Shown: positions 8,017 to 17,843, counted from the first letter of the stretch. The stretch is DNA of 64,000 nucleotides from an uncultured Clostridia bacterium (GCA_947589355.1 CANPZC010000003.1:1-64000); one strand, 5' to 3'. Program-made: numbers and translations. The notes: generated from the letters alone by a model not told the origin.

Positions 8017-9294
8017 ATGAAAATTGAGACCCAATGCTTACATGAGGGCTACACGCCGAAGAACGGTGAACCGCGCGTTATGCCGATCTACCAAAGCACG
8101 ACCTACGTTTACGACTCGACCGACGATGTTGCGGCGGTGTTCGATGACCCGACCAAAAGCATGATCTACTCGCGCTTTGAAAACCCGACGACAGACTGCG
8201 TTGAAAAGAAAATTGCGGCTCTTGAGGGCGGTGTTGCGGCGATGTGCACCTCCTCGGGGCAGGCGGCTACGCTGATTTCTATCCTCAACATTTGCGAGGC
8301 GGGCGACAGCTTTATTGCTTCGTCGTCTATTTACGGCGGCACGATAAACCTTTTTGCCGTTACGCTGAAACGCCTTGGCATAGAGTGCATTTTTGTTGAC
8401 CATGACGCGACCGAAGAGCAGCTTTCGGCGGCGTTTAAAGGTAACACAAAGCTTGTATTTGGCGAGACTTTGGCGAACCCTGCGATAACGGTACTTGACA
8501 TAGAAAAATGGGCGAAAGTTGCTCACGCACACGGGGTGCCGCTTATAGTTGACAACACGTTTGCTACGCCTATTCTTTGCAGACCTATTGAATGGGGCGC
8601 TGACATTGTTATGCACTCGACCTCGAAGTACATGGACGGTCACGCGGTGCAGGTAGGCGGTGTTATTGTTGACAGCGGAAAATTTGACTGGACGAACGGA
8701 AAATTTCCCTGCATGACGGAGCCTGATGAGAGCTATCACGGCATTGTATACACGAGAGATTACCCGTTTGCGCCGTACATAGTAAAGGCAAGAATGCAGC
8801 TTATGAGAGACCTGGGCTGCTACCCTGCGGCGAACTCGTCGTTTCTTCTCAATCTCGGTCTTGAAACGCTTGCGGTGAGAATGAAGAGATACTGCGAGAA
8901 CGCTTTGGTAGTTGCAAAATATATCGAGGACAGCGGCATGGCTGAGTTTGTGACATACCCTGCGCTTGAGAGCGGCAAGGAGCACGAACTTGCGAAGAAG
9001 TATCTGCCGCTTGGGACTAGCGGTGTTATATCGTTCTCGATAAAAGGCGGCAGGCCTGCGGCTGTTAAGTTTATGGACAGCTTGAAACTTGCTTCTAACG
9101 AGGTACACGTTGCTGACATTCGCACCTGTGTTTTGCACCCTGCTTCTGCGACCCACAGGCAGCTGACAGACGAGCAGTTGGTTGCGGCAGGCATTGACGG
9201 CGGACTTATTCGTTTCTCGGTAGGTATTGAAAATGTTGAGGACATTATTGCTGACATTGACAAGGGCTTTGAAGCTGTTAAGAATATGCAGTAG
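8017..9294 (+). CDS. metY: O-acetylhomoserine sulfhydrylase / Cys-Met metabolism PLP enzyme
   Basis: A 425-residue enzyme of the Cys/Met metabolism PLP family. The N-terminus ETQCLHEGYTPKNGEPRVMP and the long C-terminus with HPASATHRQLT fit O-acetylhomoserine sulfhydrylases, which make homocysteine from O-acetylhomoserine and sulfide. The PLP lysine is Lys204 in MHSTSKYMDGHA. Cystathionine gamma-synthase/lyase activity cannot be excluded by sequence alone, but the 425-residue length and start favour MetY. Ribosome site GAAAGGAACG precedes the ATG. The gene is preceded by repeat R1, a branched structure and tail T1, and is followed by a terminator. Confidence 0.9.
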   Translation: MKIETQCLHEGYTPKNGEPRVMPIYQSTTYVYDSTDDVAAVFDDPTKSMIYSRFENPTTDCVEKKIAALEGGVAAMCTSSGQAATLISILNICEAGDSFIASSSIYGGTINLFAVTLKRLGIECIFVDHDATEEQLSAAFKGNTKLVFGETLANPAITVLDIEKWAKVAHAHGVPLIVDNTFATPILCRPIEWGADIVMHSTSKYMDGHAVQVGGVIVDSGKFDWTNGKFPCMTEPDESYHGIVYTRDYPFAPYIVKARMQLMRDLGCYPAANSSFLLNLGLETLAVRMKRYCENALVVAKYIEDSGMAEFVTYPALESGKEHELAKKYLPLGTSGVISFSIKGGRPAAVKFMDSLKLASNEVHVADIRTCVLHPASATHRQLTDEQLVAAGIDGGLIRFSVGIENVEDIIADIDKGFEAVKNMQ

Positions 9295-9310
9295 TATATA
9301 AAAACAAATT

Positions 9311-9334
9311 CGGCGTACTCGGTGCGCCGTTTTT
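9311..9334 (+). terminator. Terminator after metY
   Basis: CGGCG (9311-9315) pairs with CGCCG (9325-9329) and is followed by TTTTT. The stem is short, so the call is moderate. It separates metY from the kinase operon. Confidence 0.6.
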
Positions 9335-9350
9335 GGTAAGGGGGCGCATT

Positions 9351-10907
9351 ATGATAGATTTTAAGTGTACTTATTTAGGGCTGGAGCTTGGCTCGACGAG
9401 GGTAAAAGCTGTACTTACAGACAACAGCAGCGATGTTTTGGCTGTGGGTGAGTACGAATGGGAAAACCGACTTGAAAACGGCTTGTGGACATACTCGCTT
9501 GGCGACATACACGCGGCTGTGAAAGGCTGTTACAAAGACTTGGCTGACAAGGTATACGAAAAATACGGGGCGAGACCTGATACTTTCGGGGCGATGGGAA
9601 TTTCGGCGATGATGCACGGATACATGGCGTTTGACAAAAGCGGAAAACTGCTTGTGCCGTTCAGGACTTGGCGAAATACCAACACTGCGCGCGCGGCAGG
9701 TGAGCTGACCCAGCTTCTTGGCTTTAACATTCCGCAGAGGTGGAGCATATCTCATCTGTATCAGGCGATACTTGACAAAGAAAGTCATGTGGGCGAGATA
9801 GCGTACATAAGTACGCTGGCGGTATATGTGCATCAGCTTCTTACGGGCGTAAGGGCGGCAGGCGTAGGCGATGCTTCGGGTATGTTCCCGATAGGCAGCG
9901 ACGGCAAAAACTACGACAAAGAATATACAGAAAAAGTTGAAAATCTGTTTTGCGAGCATGGTTTTGAAAAGCCGCTTGCTCAGCTGCTCCCACAGCCTGT
10001 GCAGGCAGGCGAGAAGTGCGGCATTCTTACGAAAGAGGGAGCGGCATTTTTGGACGAGAGCGGCACACTGCGCGAAGGTGTGGTATTTTGTCCGCCCGAG
10101 GGTGATGCAGGCACGGGCATGGCGGCTACAAACTCTGTACGCTGCTCAACGGGGAATGTATCGGCAGGAACTTCGGTATTTTCAATGCTGGTTTTGGAAA
10201 AGCCGCTTAAAGGCTGTTACCCCGAGATCGATGTTGTTACTACGCCTGACGGAAAGCCTGTAGCGATGGTACACTGCAACAACTGCTGCGGCGAGGTAGA
10301 CTTTTGGGTGAAGATGTTCGGGGAGTTTGCAAAGATGCTGGGAAGTGATATTACAAAGTCGCAGCTGTACGAAATATTGTACACAAAAGCTGTTGAAGCG
10401 GCTGCCGACTGCGGTGGTATTACGGCGTTCAACTTTATTTCTGACGAGCCTGTTGCGAATGTATACGGCGGCAGACCTGCATACACCAGAGAGAGCGGCA
10501 GCAAGGCAGACATCGGCACATTTTTCCGCGCGCAGATATATGCGGCATTGGCGGCGCTGAAAATGGGTAATGATATTCTTACAAAAAAAGAGTGCATAAG
10601 CGCGAAGCTGTTTAACGGTCATGGGGGACTATTTAAGGCGGCAGGCGCGGCGCAGCAGTTTTTGGCTGACGGGCTGAGCACCCCTGTGGCTGTATCACAG
10701 ACCGCGGGTGAGGGCGGCGCATGGGGAATGGCTCTTTTGGCGAGATACGCCGCGGAGGGCAAAGAAATTTCACTTGCCGACTGGCTGGACGGAGCGGTAT
10801 TCAAGGGCAGCGAAGCTATTATAAAATACCCCAAAGAAGAGGGGAAAGCAGGATTTGAAAAGTTTATGGAAAGATACAAAGAAATGATAGAAAAAGGGGC
10901 GGAATAA
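9351..10907 (+). CDS. FGGY-family carbohydrate kinase, probable L-ribulokinase
   Basis: About 518 residues. The N-terminal phosphate-binding motif YLGLELGSTRVKAV, the GISAMMHGYMAFD segment and a C-terminal AGEGGAWGMALLARY segment identify the FGGY sugar-kinase family. It is not close to E. coli AraB, but the next gene is an unmistakable araD, so the most likely substrate is L-ribulose. Start is the ATG at 9351 after AAGGGGG; a TTG at 9333 lies upstream of that site and is unlikely. The stop codon is immediately followed by araD, so the two are translated from one mRNA. No L-arabinose isomerase (araA) or transporter is seen nearby. Confidence 0.8.
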   Translation: MIDFKCTYLGLELGSTRVKAVLTDNSSDVLAVGEYEWENRLENGLWTYSLGDIHAAVKGCYKDLADKVYEKYGARPDTFGAMGISAMMHGYMAFDKSGKLLVPFRTWRNTNTARAAGELTQLLGFNIPQRWSISHLYQAILDKESHVGEIAYISTLAVYVHQLLTGVRAAGVGDASGMFPIGSDGKNYDKEYTEKVENLFCEHGFEKPLAQLLPQPVQAGEKCGILTKEGAAFLDESGTLREGVVFCPPEGDAGTGMAATNSVRCSTGNVSAGTSVFSMLVLEKPLKGCYPEIDVVTTPDGKPVAMVHCNNCCGEVDFWVKMFGEFAKMLGSDITKSQLYEILYTKAVEAAADCGGITAFNFISDEPVANVYGGRPAYTRESGSKADIGTFFRAQIYAALAALKMGNDILTKKECISAKLFNGHGGLFKAAGAAQQFLADGLSTPVAVSQTAGEGGAWGMALLARYAAEGKEISLADWLDGAVFKGSEAIIKYPKEEGKAGFEKFMERYKEMIEKGAE

Positions 10908-11600
10908 ATGCTGGAGGAGCTGAAAAAAGAGGTGCTGGAGGCGAACCTGATGCTGCCGAAGTACGGGCTCGTGACGTTCACTTGGGGGAATGTTTCGGGG
11001 CTGGACGAGCAAAGCGGCATAATGGTGATAAAGCCCTCGGGCGTGGAGTATGACAGACTGACGGCGGACGACATGGTGTGTGTGGACATCAAAACGGGCA
11101 GGAAAGTTGAGGGGGAGCTGAGCCCCTCGAGCGACACCGACACGCACATACAGCTTTACCGCGCTTTTAAGGGCATCAAGGGCATATGCCACACGCACAG
11201 CCGCTGGGCGACTTCGTTTGCGCAGGCAGGGGTAGGTATCATGCTGCTGGGTACTACGCACGCAGATTATTTTTACGGCGAGATACCTTGCACGCGCAAG
11301 ATGACACCTGATGAGATAAACGGCGAATACGAACTGGAAACGGGCAAAGTGATAGCAGAAACTTTTGCAGGCAAAAATGCGCTTGAAATTCCTGCGGTGT
11401 TGGTGTGCAGCCACGGGCCGTTTACCTGGGGCAAGAGCGCATACGAGGCAGTACACAATGCGGTGGTGCTGGAAGAAGCGGCGTTCATGAACTACCACGC
11501 GATGGGGCTTATGCCAACTATTCAGCCGATGCAGAAAGAACTGCTGGATAAACATTATCTAAGAAAGCACGGAGAAAACGCGTATTATGGGCAAAAATGA
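10908..11600 (+). CDS. araD: L-ribulose-5-phosphate 4-epimerase
   Basis: A 230-residue class II aldolase/epimerase that converts L-ribulose 5-phosphate to D-xylulose 5-phosphate, linking arabinose use to the pentose phosphate pathway. The sequence follows E. coli AraD closely: [36 protein letters not shown] (zinc histidines), [28 protein letters not shown] and [18 protein letters not shown] at the C-terminus. The ATG directly follows the kinase stop, with the ribosome site inside the end of the kinase gene (AAAAAGGGGCGG). Identification is firm. Confidence 0.96.
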   Translation: MLEELKKEVLEANLMLPKYGLVTFTWGNVSGLDEQSGIMVIKPSGVEYDRLTADDMVCVDIKTGRKVEGELSPSSDTDTHIQLYRAFKGIKGICHTHSRWATSFAQAGVGIMLLGTTHADYFYGEIPCTRKMTPDEINGEYELETGKVIAETFAGKNALEIPAVLVCSHGPFTWGKSAYEAVHNAVVLEEAAFMNYHAMGLMPTIQPMQKELLDKHYLRKHGENAYYGQK

Positions 11601-12489
11601 GATGTTGACGATAGGGCTTTTGCAGATAGCGCCGTGCGGAGAATTGCTTCTTAACCTGAATAAGGGTAAAGAATACTGCAAAAAGGCGAAAGAAAAGGGC
11701 TGCGACATTGCGCTGTTCCCGGAGATGTACTCGAATGGGTATGACATTTACGAAAGACCGTTTGAGGTGTGGAAAAATGATGCGATAGCTGTTGACAGCG
11801 AGTTTGTGAGCGCGTTTAAAAGTCTTGCAAAAGAGCTTGAAATGGCGATAGGCATTACATTTTTAGAAGATGACGGCGGCGCGCCGAAGAACACGCTGGT
11901 TTTGTTTGACAGGCACGGAGAGCAGAAATTAAAGTACAGTAAATTACACACTTGTGATTTCAGTGTTGAAAAGGATCTGGGTCAGGGCGAGGATTTTTAT
12001 GTAACGCAGCTTGACACTGCTATAGGCGAAGTGCAGGTGGGAGCGATGATATGCTACGACAGGGAGTTTCCCGAAAGTGCTCGCATACTTATGCTGAAAG
12101 GCGCGGAGCTTATTTTGGTGCCGAACGCTTGCCCGATGGAGATAAACAGGCTGGCACAGTTGCGCGCTAGGGCATATGAAAACATGGCGGCGATAGCTAC
12201 TTGCAACTACCCAGATACAGTGCCTGATTGCAACGGGCATTCGAGCGTTTTTGACGGGGTTGCGTATCTGCCTGACGTGGAGGGCTCGCGTGATATGTGC
12301 ATTTTACAGGCGGACGGAAGCGAGGGCGTTTTTACGGCGCGGCTGGATCTTGGTATGCTGAGGGAGTACCGCGAGAGAGAGGTGCATGGCAACTGCTACC
12401 GCAGACCTGAGAAATACTCGCTGCTTGTAGATAAAAAGGTGAACGAGCCGTTTATAAGGGAGAGGAAAAGGCGAAATGTTATGGCTTGA
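11587..12489 (+). CDS. Nitrilase-superfamily carbon-nitrogen hydrolase
   Basis: A 300-residue cytosolic amidase-like enzyme. The catalytic triad of the superfamily is visible: Glu46 in [11 protein letters not shown], Lys119 in [10 protein letters not shown] and Cys156 in [15 protein letters not shown]. Members hydrolyse amides or nitriles of small metabolites such as N-carbamoylputrescine or omega-amides; the substrate here cannot be deduced. The ATG at 11587 overlaps araD by 14 bases; an in-frame ATG at 11602 is a possible alternative. Its place between araD and birA shows co-transcription but no obvious shared pathway. Confidence 0.85.
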   Translation: MGKNEMLTIGLLQIAPCGELLLNLNKGKEYCKKAKEKGCDIALFPEMYSNGYDIYERPFEVWKNDAIAVDSEFVSAFKSLAKELEMAIGITFLEDDGGAPKNTLVLFDRHGEQKLKYSKLHTCDFSVEKDLGQGEDFYVTQLDTAIGEVQVGAMICYDREFPESARILMLKGAELILVPNACPMEINRLAQLRARAYENMAAIATCNYPDTVPDCNGHSSVFDGVAYLPDVEGSRDMCILQADGSEGVFTARLDLGMLREYREREVHGNCYRRPEKYSLLVDKKVNEPFIRERKRRNVMA

Positions 12490-13231
12490 CAAGGCGGAAA
12501 TTGAGCGGAATTTGCGGCGGAAAGATGTTGAGGTGCTAGTGTTTGACGTGGTGACTTCGACGAACGACATTGTGAAGAAGCTTATTTTGCAGGGAGATAA
12601 AACGGACAGAAAAGAATATCTTGCTGCCGCCGAAATGCAGACGGCAGGCAGGGGCAGGCAGGGGAAAAGCTTTTACTCTCCGAAAGGGAGCGGACTTTAT
12701 TTTACACTTGCTCTGCGACCTAAAGAAAGCGATCTTACGCTGATAACTTCGGCTCTGGCGGCGGCTGTTTCGCAGAGCATTGATAAGGTTTGCGGCTGTG
12801 AAACGCAGATAAAGTGGGTCAACGACATATACCTTGGCGGCAGGAAAATTTGCGGCATACTGGCGGAGCTTTCGGGCGGCGCTGTAATAGCAGGCATAGG
12901 GATAAACGTTACGACGGAGGATTTTCCCGAAGATATTCGCTCAAGGGCAGGCTCGCTGGGCGGCGGTGTTGACAGAAATCTGCTGGCGGCGGCTATTGCT
13001 GACAGGGTATTTGAACTGTGCGATGATATAGACGGCAATGCGGCTGAGATACTAAAGTGTTGCGAAAGGCGATCGTGCGTGATAGGAAAAGAGATAGAAT
13101 TTACCGACGGCGGCGTTTGTTACCGTGGGAAAGCATTGGGGCTTGATGAGAAAGGCGGTCTGGCAGTCGCTACGGAAACAGGGGAGCGGATACTTCGCGG
13201 CGGAGAGATAAGTGTACGATTTTTTGGATAG
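12476..13231 (+). CDS. birA: Biotin--[acetyl-CoA-carboxylase] ligase, no DNA-binding domain
   Basis: A 251-residue biotin protein ligase that activates biotin with ATP and attaches it to a lysine of biotin carboxyl carrier protein. Seen: VVTSTNDIVKKL, the biotinyl-AMP loop GRGRQGKSF (residues 58-66), and KWVNDIYLGGRKICGIL with the catalytic lysine. The C-terminal part has the SH3-like subdomain. The N-terminal helix-turn-helix of bifunctional BirA is absent, so it should be a ligase only and not a repressor. It overlaps the hydrolase gene by 14 bases; the ribosome site GGGAGAGG lies inside that gene. Confidence 0.93.
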   Translation: MLWLDKAEIERNLRRKDVEVLVFDVVTSTNDIVKKLILQGDKTDRKEYLAAAEMQTAGRGRQGKSFYSPKGSGLYFTLALRPKESDLTLITSALAAAVSQSIDKVCGCETQIKWVNDIYLGGRKICGILAELSGGAVIAGIGINVTTEDFPEDIRSRAGSLGGGVDRNLLAAAIADRVFELCDDIDGNAAEILKCCERRSCVIGKEIEFTDGGVCYRGKALGLDEKGGLAVATETGERILRGGEISVRFFG

Positions 13232-13366
13232 CAGGTCTGTGGTGGACTATCAGAACGCCTGAAAGTGTGTACGGCAGGTGGGCTTTTTATGGTGGGAGCG
13301 CGCGGCAAACGCGCAAAATTGTAATAATTGTAATCAAACTGTAATCAAAAAAGAACCTTTTACCTG

Positions 13367-13395
13367 TTGACATATGAAGAAAAAGAGTATATGAT
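13367..13395 (+). promoter_or_regulatory. Near-consensus sigma-A promoter for the transglutaminase-like lipoprotein gene
   Basis: TTGACA (13367-13372), exactly 17 bases, TATGAT (13390-13395). Transcription should begin near 13402, which rules out the upstream TTG (13367) as translation start of the following gene. Confidence 0.85.
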
Positions 13396-13447
13396 TATAT
13401 ATAGAGAACAAAACGTTTGCGGAGACGCTTATCAGAGGTGCGCGGAT

Positions 13448-14971
13448 ATGCGGTCTGAAAAAATTAAAAAAAGAGAACAAAAGAGAAAATTGAGAATATC
13501 TTTCATAACGACGGCGCTTTTGGCGTGCGCCGTTATTTTGGTGTCGTGCGGAAGTGTTGACGACAGCAAGGACGTTAAAAAGTATGAAGCTTCGGTGACG
13601 ACTGCGCCCACTTATGTGGTGACGACTGCCGAAAAGTCTGAAAGCACTTCGGAAGAAACGACCACACAGACAGAGCAGGAGACTTCGCAGAGCAAGACAA
13701 CTACAACTGCTAAAAAGACCGATAAAACGACATCATCGGCGACTTCGGGAAATACGGGAAAAAAGACGGAGAGCAGCTCGGGCAGCACTGCTTCAAAGAC
13801 GGGGCAGGCGACTTCGCAGCCTACGCAGCAGAGTACTGTTACTACCGCGCCGAAGACAGACCCGACTACTACCCCGGGCGCGACAACGACTTCTACTTCG
13901 GCGACGACTCAGAGCCCTGCGCCGATACTGCCGCGTGTTGACAGCAGAGAATTTCTGATGCAGCAGCTTAAAGAAGACAGGCTGAGGACTGCCGCAAAGC
14001 AGATAATGGACGGCGTTCAGGCAGGGCAGGCAAATATTGCGATAGGCGACGGGCTTTTGAAGACGAGCGAGATAGACAGCATGATGCCGTTTATTTCAAT
14101 GCTGGAGGCTGAAAGCTATGTTACGCCGCTTTCGTATCATTATATGTACAACGGAAGTTACGTTACGGGGCTGAAGATAGATAATTATTCAAAGCCGCAT
14201 GACAAGTATTTAAGTGAAAAGAGCGCTGTGGAAGCTGTTGTTAAAAAGATAGTTGCCGATGCAAACGCAAGCTGCGCGGATCAGTATGAAAAGGTGCTGT
14301 ATTTTCACGACTACATAGTTAAAAACTGCGTTTACGACTTAAACACGGGTGTTGACGGGGCTTCGGCTTACGGTTGTCTTATCGGCGGCAGGGCTGTTTG
14401 CGAGGGTTACGCGAAAGCGATGATGCTGCTTTGCAGTGAGGCAGGCATACAGTGCACGCTTGTTATAGGCGATATTGAAAGAGGAAATACTACGATAGGT
14501 CATATGTGGGATCTTATAAATATTGACGGTGTATGGACGCACGTTGACGTTACATGGGACGATGTTGTGGTGAATGATGAGAATCTTTGCTGCTACAGCT
14601 ACATGGGACTTACCGACAGCGAGATAGTTGCGGATCACATAATAAAGCCTTTGGGCATACTGAATACTTTTAAGGCGCAGTCGTCGGCTATGAATTACCA
14701 CATAAAGAAAGGCTTATACATAAAGAGCGAGAAAGAAATTGCGGCTGTTATGGAAAAGGCTGTTGAAAATGCGGTGGCGAGCGGCACGCAGACTGTTACA
14801 CTGAAATGTGCTGACGGACAGACATATGCAAAGCTTTGTGAAGTTATAAGAAACGAGATATACGAATACACTGCGAGAGCGGCGGAAAAGACCGGCGGAA
14901 AGGCTGCCGGGAATGTGAATTTCTTTGGGCAGGACGGGCTGAATACGGCGGTAATAATACTGAGATATTGA
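13448..14971 (+). CDS. Secreted lipoprotein with Ser/Thr-rich linker and transglutaminase-like domain
   Basis: A 507-residue protein. The basic N-terminus and hydrophobic segment end in the lipobox VILVSC, so it is probably lipid-anchored outside the cell. Residues about 45-165 are a low-complexity Thr/Ser/Lys/Glu linker, suited to spanning the wall. The C-terminal half has a transglutaminase/protease-like core: Cys318 in GGRAVCEGYAKA, His352 in IGHMWDL and Asp367 in HVDVTWDD form the triad. Such proteins may crosslink or cleave wall or surface proteins; the target is unknown. Start at the ATG at 13448 follows AGAGGTG, downstream of the mapped promoter; the frame is open further upstream but would begin at the promoter -35 box. 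Confidence 0.85.
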   Translation: MRSEKIKKREQKRKLRISFITTALLACAVILVSCGSVDDSKDVKKYEASVTTAPTYVVTTAEKSESTSEETTTQTEQETSQSKTTTTAKKTDKTTSSATSGNTGKKTESSSGSTASKTGQATSQPTQQSTVTTAPKTDPTTTPGATTTSTSATTQSPAPILPRVDSREFLMQQLKEDRLRTAAKQIMDGVQAGQANIAIGDGLLKTSEIDSMMPFISMLEAESYVTPLSYHYMYNGSYVTGLKIDNYSKPHDKYLSEKSAVEAVVKKIVADANASCADQYEKVLYFHDYIVKNCVYDLNTGVDGASAYGCLIGGRAVCEGYAKAMMLLCSEAGIQCTLVIGDIERGNTTIGHMWDLINIDGVWTHVDVTWDDVVVNDENLCCYSYMGLTDSEIVADHIIKPLGILNTFKAQSSAMNYHIKKGLYIKSEKEIAAVMEKAVENAVASGTQTVTLKCADGQTYAKLCEVIRNEIYEYTARAAEKTGGKAAGNVNFFGQDGLNTAVIILRY

Positions 14972-14994
14972 TATATAAACACGGAGGAAAAGAC

Positions 14995-16359
14995 TTGGGC
15001 GAACTTGACAGGGACTATAAAACGGCGCTTGAGATAGCTCGGCAGGTGGCTGAGCATTCGGGCGCTGCATTTTTTGTTGGCGGCTATGTGCGCGACAAAC
15101 TTTTAGGGATCGAAAACAAAGACATTGACATTGAAGTTCACGGCATTGAGCCGAAAGAGCTTTGCGAAATACTTGACGGGATAGGGCAGCGGATAGAAAT
15201 TGGCGAGAGCTTTGGGATATACTCTTTGAAAGGCACGCACATTGATATTGCTTTGCCGAGAAAAGAAAAGTGCATAGGCGGCGGACACCGCGATATTGAA
15301 GTTTCGGTAGACCCACACGCAGGAACATATGGTGCTGCGAAAAGGCGCGATTTTACTGTAAATGCGATAATGCAGGACGTTCTTACGGGTGAAGTGGCAG
15401 ATCACTTCGGCGGTGTGGAGGATCTTAAAAACAGGGTACTTCGGCACGTGAGCGATGAGACTTTTGCACAAGACCCGTTGAGGGTACTCAGGGCGGCGCA
15501 GTTTGCGGCTAGGTTGGAATTTACAGTGGCAGAAGAAACGAAAGAGCTTTGCCGTGGGATAGATCTTAGCAAACTTTCCAAAGAGCGCGTGGAGGGGGAG
15601 CTTAAAAAGGCTCTTTTACAGGCGCGCAAGCCGTCGGTGTTTTTTGAGGTACTAAGGGAAATTGGCGCGCTGGGGGTATGGTTTCCCGAAGTGGAGGCGC
15701 TTATAGGTGTGCCGCAGAACGTAAAGTATCACCAAGAGGGAGATGTTTGGGTACACACGATGATGGTACTCGATGCTGCCGCTATGTACCGAAGCGAGGC
15801 GCAAGACCCATACGGGCTGATGCTTGCGGCTTTGGTGCATGATCTAGGCAAGGCGGTTTGTATGCAGGTGGCAGACGGGTTAGTACACGCGCACGGGCAT
15901 GATGAGGCAGGCGTGCCACTGGCTAAGCAGTTTATGAAAAGGCTGACCGATGAAAAGGCTTTGAGCGCGTATGTATGCAGTTTGGTAGGGCAGCACATGA
16001 AGCCGAACGTTTGCGCGCGGCACCTCTCTTCGGTGAAGAAAACGAACAAAATGTTTGACGAGTGCAAAGCGAAAGAAGACCTGATCTTGCTTGCGCTTTC
16101 TGACGGCAAGGGGAAGATACCCGCCCTTACGCCGCAGGAGGAGCAGGAAAACAGGAAATTTTTAAGCGAGCGGCTTGAAGTTTACAGGGAGTTTATGGCG
16201 CGCCCTCACGTTACGGGGGAAGACCTTATTGAAATGGGGCTTGTGCCTGACGAGAATTTTTCCGAGATACTAGCCTACGCGCACAAGCTGCGGTTGGCAG
16301 GGGTGGAAAAGCAGGCGGCGCTGAAACAAACGCTGGTTTACGCGAGGAAGATTAAGTAA
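14995..16359 (+). CDS. cca: CCA tRNA nucleotidyltransferase with HD domain
   Basis: About 454 residues. The polymerase-beta-like nucleotidyltransferase head shows FFVGGYVRDKLLG and NKDIDIEVHG with the metal-binding aspartates, then RRDFTVNAI and LRAAQFAARLEF of class II CCA/poly(A) polymerases. An HD phosphohydrolase domain follows (VHTMMVLDAA ... ALVHDLGKAV). The enzyme adds or repairs the 3' CCA end of tRNAs. Start is the TTG at 14995, six bases after GGAGGA (14983-14988); an in-frame TTG at 14968 lies upstream of that site. It follows the lipoprotein gene by 23 bases. No gene follows for 2.1 kb. Confidence 0.92.
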   Translation: MGELDRDYKTALEIARQVAEHSGAAFFVGGYVRDKLLGIENKDIDIEVHGIEPKELCEILDGIGQRIEIGESFGIYSLKGTHIDIALPRKEKCIGGGHRDIEVSVDPHAGTYGAAKRRDFTVNAIMQDVLTGEVADHFGGVEDLKNRVLRHVSDETFAQDPLRVLRAAQFAARLEFTVAEETKELCRGIDLSKLSKERVEGELKKALLQARKPSVFFEVLREIGALGVWFPEVEALIGVPQNVKYHQEGDVWVHTMMVLDAAAMYRSEAQDPYGLMLAALVHDLGKAVCMQVADGLVHAHGHDEAGVPLAKQFMKRLTDEKALSAYVCSLVGQHMKPNVCARHLSSVKKTNKMFDECKAKEDLILLALSDGKGKIPALTPQEEQENRKFLSERLEVYREFMARPHVTGEDLIEMGLVPDENFSEILAYAHKLRLAGVEKQAALKQTLVYARKIK

Positions 16360-16377
16360 CTATTGCAGGATAAAAAA

Positions 16378-16492
16378 CCCTCGGAAACGCGGCATTTTCG
16401 GGGGATCGTTTGATTTTAGAGAGATTATATATCCCTCCCACATACTGCCCAACTGGGAAAGATAGCCGGCGGAATATTCTTCCAGCGGCGTG
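16378..16492 (+). repeat. Direct duplication A, first copy
   Basis: About 115 bp starting CCCTCGGAAACGCGG and ending with an AGAATATTCT-type unit; repeated at 17238-17352 with few differences. Its start can fold as CCCTCGGAAA against TTTTCGGGGG. Confidence 0.85.
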
Positions 16493-16554
16493 AGGGTGGG
16501 ACTTGGTTTTTGGGGTGTGAATGTGCGGTGAGTAGCTGTAGTTGCTGGGCGCGG

Positions 16555-16674
16555 TTCTTGCCTCTTGCTTCTATTTAAACCGCAGAAATGAAAAGCAGGC
16601 GCAAATGTTGTAGAAATATTTCTAACCTCTAACTTCTCACTTCTAGCCTCTAACAGGGCAGAATATTCTTCCGG
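16555..16674 (+). repeat. Direct duplication B, first copy
   Basis: A 120-bp stretch nearly identical to 17832-17951. It contains ACCGCAGAAATGAAAAGCAG, a block of 7-nt repeats and one AGAATATTCT unit. Confidence 0.85.
16621..16655 (+). repeat. Seven-base-periodic (STRR-like) block
   Basis: Five heptamers in a row: TCTAACC, TCTAACT, TCTCACT, TCTAGCC, TCTAACA. Same periodic pattern at 17600, 17898, 18440 and 37942. Confidence 0.8.
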
Positions 16675-17237
16675 TGGTGTGAGGGGGAGTGGCTTCGGCT
16701 GGTTGGGTATGGCATAGGAAGTGGGCAAAGAGCAGAGAGTGCGGCGGAGCGGTTTAATGCTTTGCGATAGATGAATATATTCTTAAAACATAACAAATCT
16801 AAAGTACCCGACCCACCTCACCCAAAGAGAGGTGGGCGGCAGAATATTCTTCCAGCGGCGTGGGTGGAGAGTGTTGCGAGATGAGGGGGAGAGCGGAGAT
16901 TGAGCGTGTTGTAGTCCTTGTTATTGATAAATATACGTTTTTGCCGCGAGATTTTAATTTTCTTGCACCTAATTTTATATTTGCCCACCAACGAACCGCC
17001 CAAAAGGAGAGGCGGCTGGCGTAATATTCTTCCAGTGCCCCTCTTGTTGGACGGATAGTGGGTGGGGATATTTTATAGTTTGTTTTATAAGAATTTTTAA
17101 ATTGCACGGCGTACCGGAAACGGGGTATCTCGCCCTGCCGATGAGGTGTTTGAAAGACTGCGGAGAGAAATAGAAAATGGCTGATTACAGGGTTGAAATA
17201 ACCGAACACGCGGTGGCGTAAATAAGAAAATAAATAT

Positions 17238-17352
17238 CCCTCGGAAACGCGGAATTTTCGGGGGATCGTTCGATTTTAGAGAAATTATATACCCCTCCCA
17301 CATACCGCCCAACGGGGAAAGATAGCTGGCAGAATATTCTTCCAGCGGCGTG
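17238..17352 (+). repeat. Direct duplication A, second copy
   Basis: Second copy of the segment at 16378-16492, offset by 860 bases without net length change. Confidence 0.85.
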
Positions 17353-17410
17353 TGGGGTGTAGTTGTGGACATTCTCTTAACACTTTGCTCCATGTGATAT
17401 ATTTCCCCTC

Positions 17411-17546
17411 CCACGAGACGCCCTGACAAAAAGACCTATGGCAGAATATTCTTCCAGCAGCGTATTGGAAAACGTGATGACTTTAGGGACTGGAGCGTAT
17501 TTAGTGAGGCTGTGTGCTGTGGTTGTGGGGGCGTTTCTTGCCTCTT
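17411..17546 (+). repeat. Direct duplication C, first copy
   Basis: About 136 bp repeated at 17708-17843. It starts with a CCCACGA-type segment, holds an AGAATATTCT unit and the shared run CGTGATGACTTTAGGGA, and ends in CTTGCC heptamers. Confidence 0.85.
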
Positions 17547-17599
17547 GCCTCTGAATCTGAACCGCAGGCACGGCAAGTTGGCGCAAGCGTTATAAAATT

Positions 17600-17634
17600 T
17601 CTAACCTCTAACTTCTAACATCTTGCCTCTAATA
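17600..17634 (+). repeat. Seven-base-periodic (STRR-like) block
   Basis: Five heptamers: TCTAACC, TCTAACT, TCTAACA, TCTTGCC, TCTAATA. Confidence 0.8.
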
Positions 17635-17707
17635 GCGCAAAAACGGCTTCGCAAATACTGCAAAACCGTTGTGATTTCTTATATAAATTGTTACTTCTGA
17701 CACCCAC

Positions 17708-17843
17708 CCACGAACCGCCCTGATAAAAAAGACAGCTGGCAGAATATTCTTCCAGCAGCGTATTGGAAACCGTGATGACTTTAGGGAGTGGAGCGTATTT
17801 AGTGAGGCTGTGTGCTGTGGTTGTGGGGCGTTTCTTGCCCCTT
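17708..17843 (+). repeat. Direct duplication C, second copy
   Basis: Second copy of 17411-17546, offset 297-298 bases because of a single-base gap. Confidence 0.85.

Noticed and set aside
8038-9156. 372-residue open frame antisense to metY
   Set aside because: The opposite strand encodes a complete PLP enzyme with conserved catalytic lysine; the antisense frame has Arg/Val-rich, non-protein-like composition.
16360-17586. Minus-strand open frames of 69-136 residues containing LEEYSA (16360-16728, 16799-17209, 17097-17429, 17377-17586)
   Set aside because: The shared LEEYSA peptide is the AGAATATTCT repeat read in one frame. Frames shift between copies, no ribosome sites are seen, and composition is not protein-like.
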